Shown piece after piece: positions 54,895 through 54,946 of a stretch of 54,946 nucleotides of DNA. Below the pieces are notes generated by a model. That model was not told the origin of the DNA. It saw only the letters and a program-made list of their open reading frames with translations, and ran no database searches. The DNA is taken from the NCBI GenBank assembly GCA_964408825.1, contig CAYPAU010000004.1, forward strand, positions 1-54,946, written 5' to 3'. Position 1 is the first letter of the stretch; every line of letters begins with the position of its first letter. The DNA is from CAYPAU01 sp964408825 (GTDB lineage Bacteria; Patescibacteriota; Microgenomatia; Levybacterales; UBA12049). A program made the translations under genes and the position numbers.

Positions 54895-54946
54895 GGTGGG
54901 AGTGAGATTCGAACTCACGGCGGCATTGCTGCCGCAATGGTTTTCA
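54894..54946 (-). tRNA. tRNA-Ser (UGA), 3' part, cut by the window edge
   Basis: Minus strand. The window ends inside the anticodon loop: TGAAAACC reads anticodon TGA, followed by a long variable arm (GCGGCAGCAATGCCGC), T-arm GTGAG-TTCGAAT-CTCAC, acceptor 3' strand TCCCACC and discriminator G. The 5' half lies beyond the window. Confidence 0.85.

Overview
The window looks like a piece of a small-genome candidate-phyla bacterium (Patescibacteria/CPR, most like a Microgenomates lineage). This is an inference from moderate A+T content, the standard genetic code, very compact operons with 1-25 nt gene overlaps, a GuaB without CBS domains, DUF4012 and PrgI/VirB2-type secretion genes, four-helix-bundle 'S23-like' proteins, many lineage-specific small proteins, and several families of short palindromic repeats sitting in frame inside coding sequence. 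No 16S rRNA is present to settle the assignment.

Layout. 24-7190: GMP branch of purine metabolism (guaA, guaB, a xanthine/hypoxanthine-type phosphoribosyltransferase) around two adjacent GH130-type beta-propeller proteins. 6535-9516: a mosaic duplicate of the comM 5' end, then intact comM. 9589-11952: a P-type cation ATPase. 12006-16517: small genes (methyltransferase, helix-turn-helix proteins, a zinc-ribbon protein, a CsaA-like tRNA-binding protein, a PNPOx-like protein, RidA, one gene broken by an in-frame TAA), mostly with their own promoters. 16525-18685: ruvC-ruvA-ruvB. 18792-20298: L25, a stand-alone DnaA-domain-IV-like protein and a TPR membrane protein. 20291-22557: valS, interrupted by a 10-N assembly gap and loaded with repeat insertions. 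22630-28899: an operon running away from the origin, rpmH-rnpA-yidD-yidC-khpB/jag-wzy-rnhA-DUF4012. 28977-31615: dnaA, a probable oriC and dnaN. 31617-47508: a type IV secretion-like locus (lysozyme/CHAP hydrolase, VirB4, PrgI, four VirB2-like proteins, VirB6/TrbL, a P-loop/OmpR-wHTH regulator and a 1029-aa tail-anchored protein), transcribed mostly toward the origin. 47585-54946: three serine tRNAs (the last cut by the window edge), an arginine tRNA, a Nudix hydrolase, two response regulators, a degenerate histidine kinase preceded by two tiny ORFs, a cyanophycin-synthetase-N-like protein, and further membrane or coiled-coil proteins.

Two architectural signals run through the window. First, many first-in-operon genes have a -10 box, usually the extended form TGnTATAAT, ending only 5-8 nt before the start codon. 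Their transcripts would be leaderless; several starts, including GTG starts, can be fixed this way. Second, short inverted repeats such as CCTGCCTGCCGGCAGGCAGG (read as LPAGRQ) have been inserted in frame in guaA, comM (twice), valS, a response regulator and others. The assembly gap in valS falls inside one of these palindromes.

Functional picture: purine salvage to GMP, natural-transformation and recombination genes (ComM, RuvABC), the core replication and membrane-insertion cluster, and a cell-envelope or secretion apparatus lacking a visible VirB8, VirB11 or VirD4 in this window.
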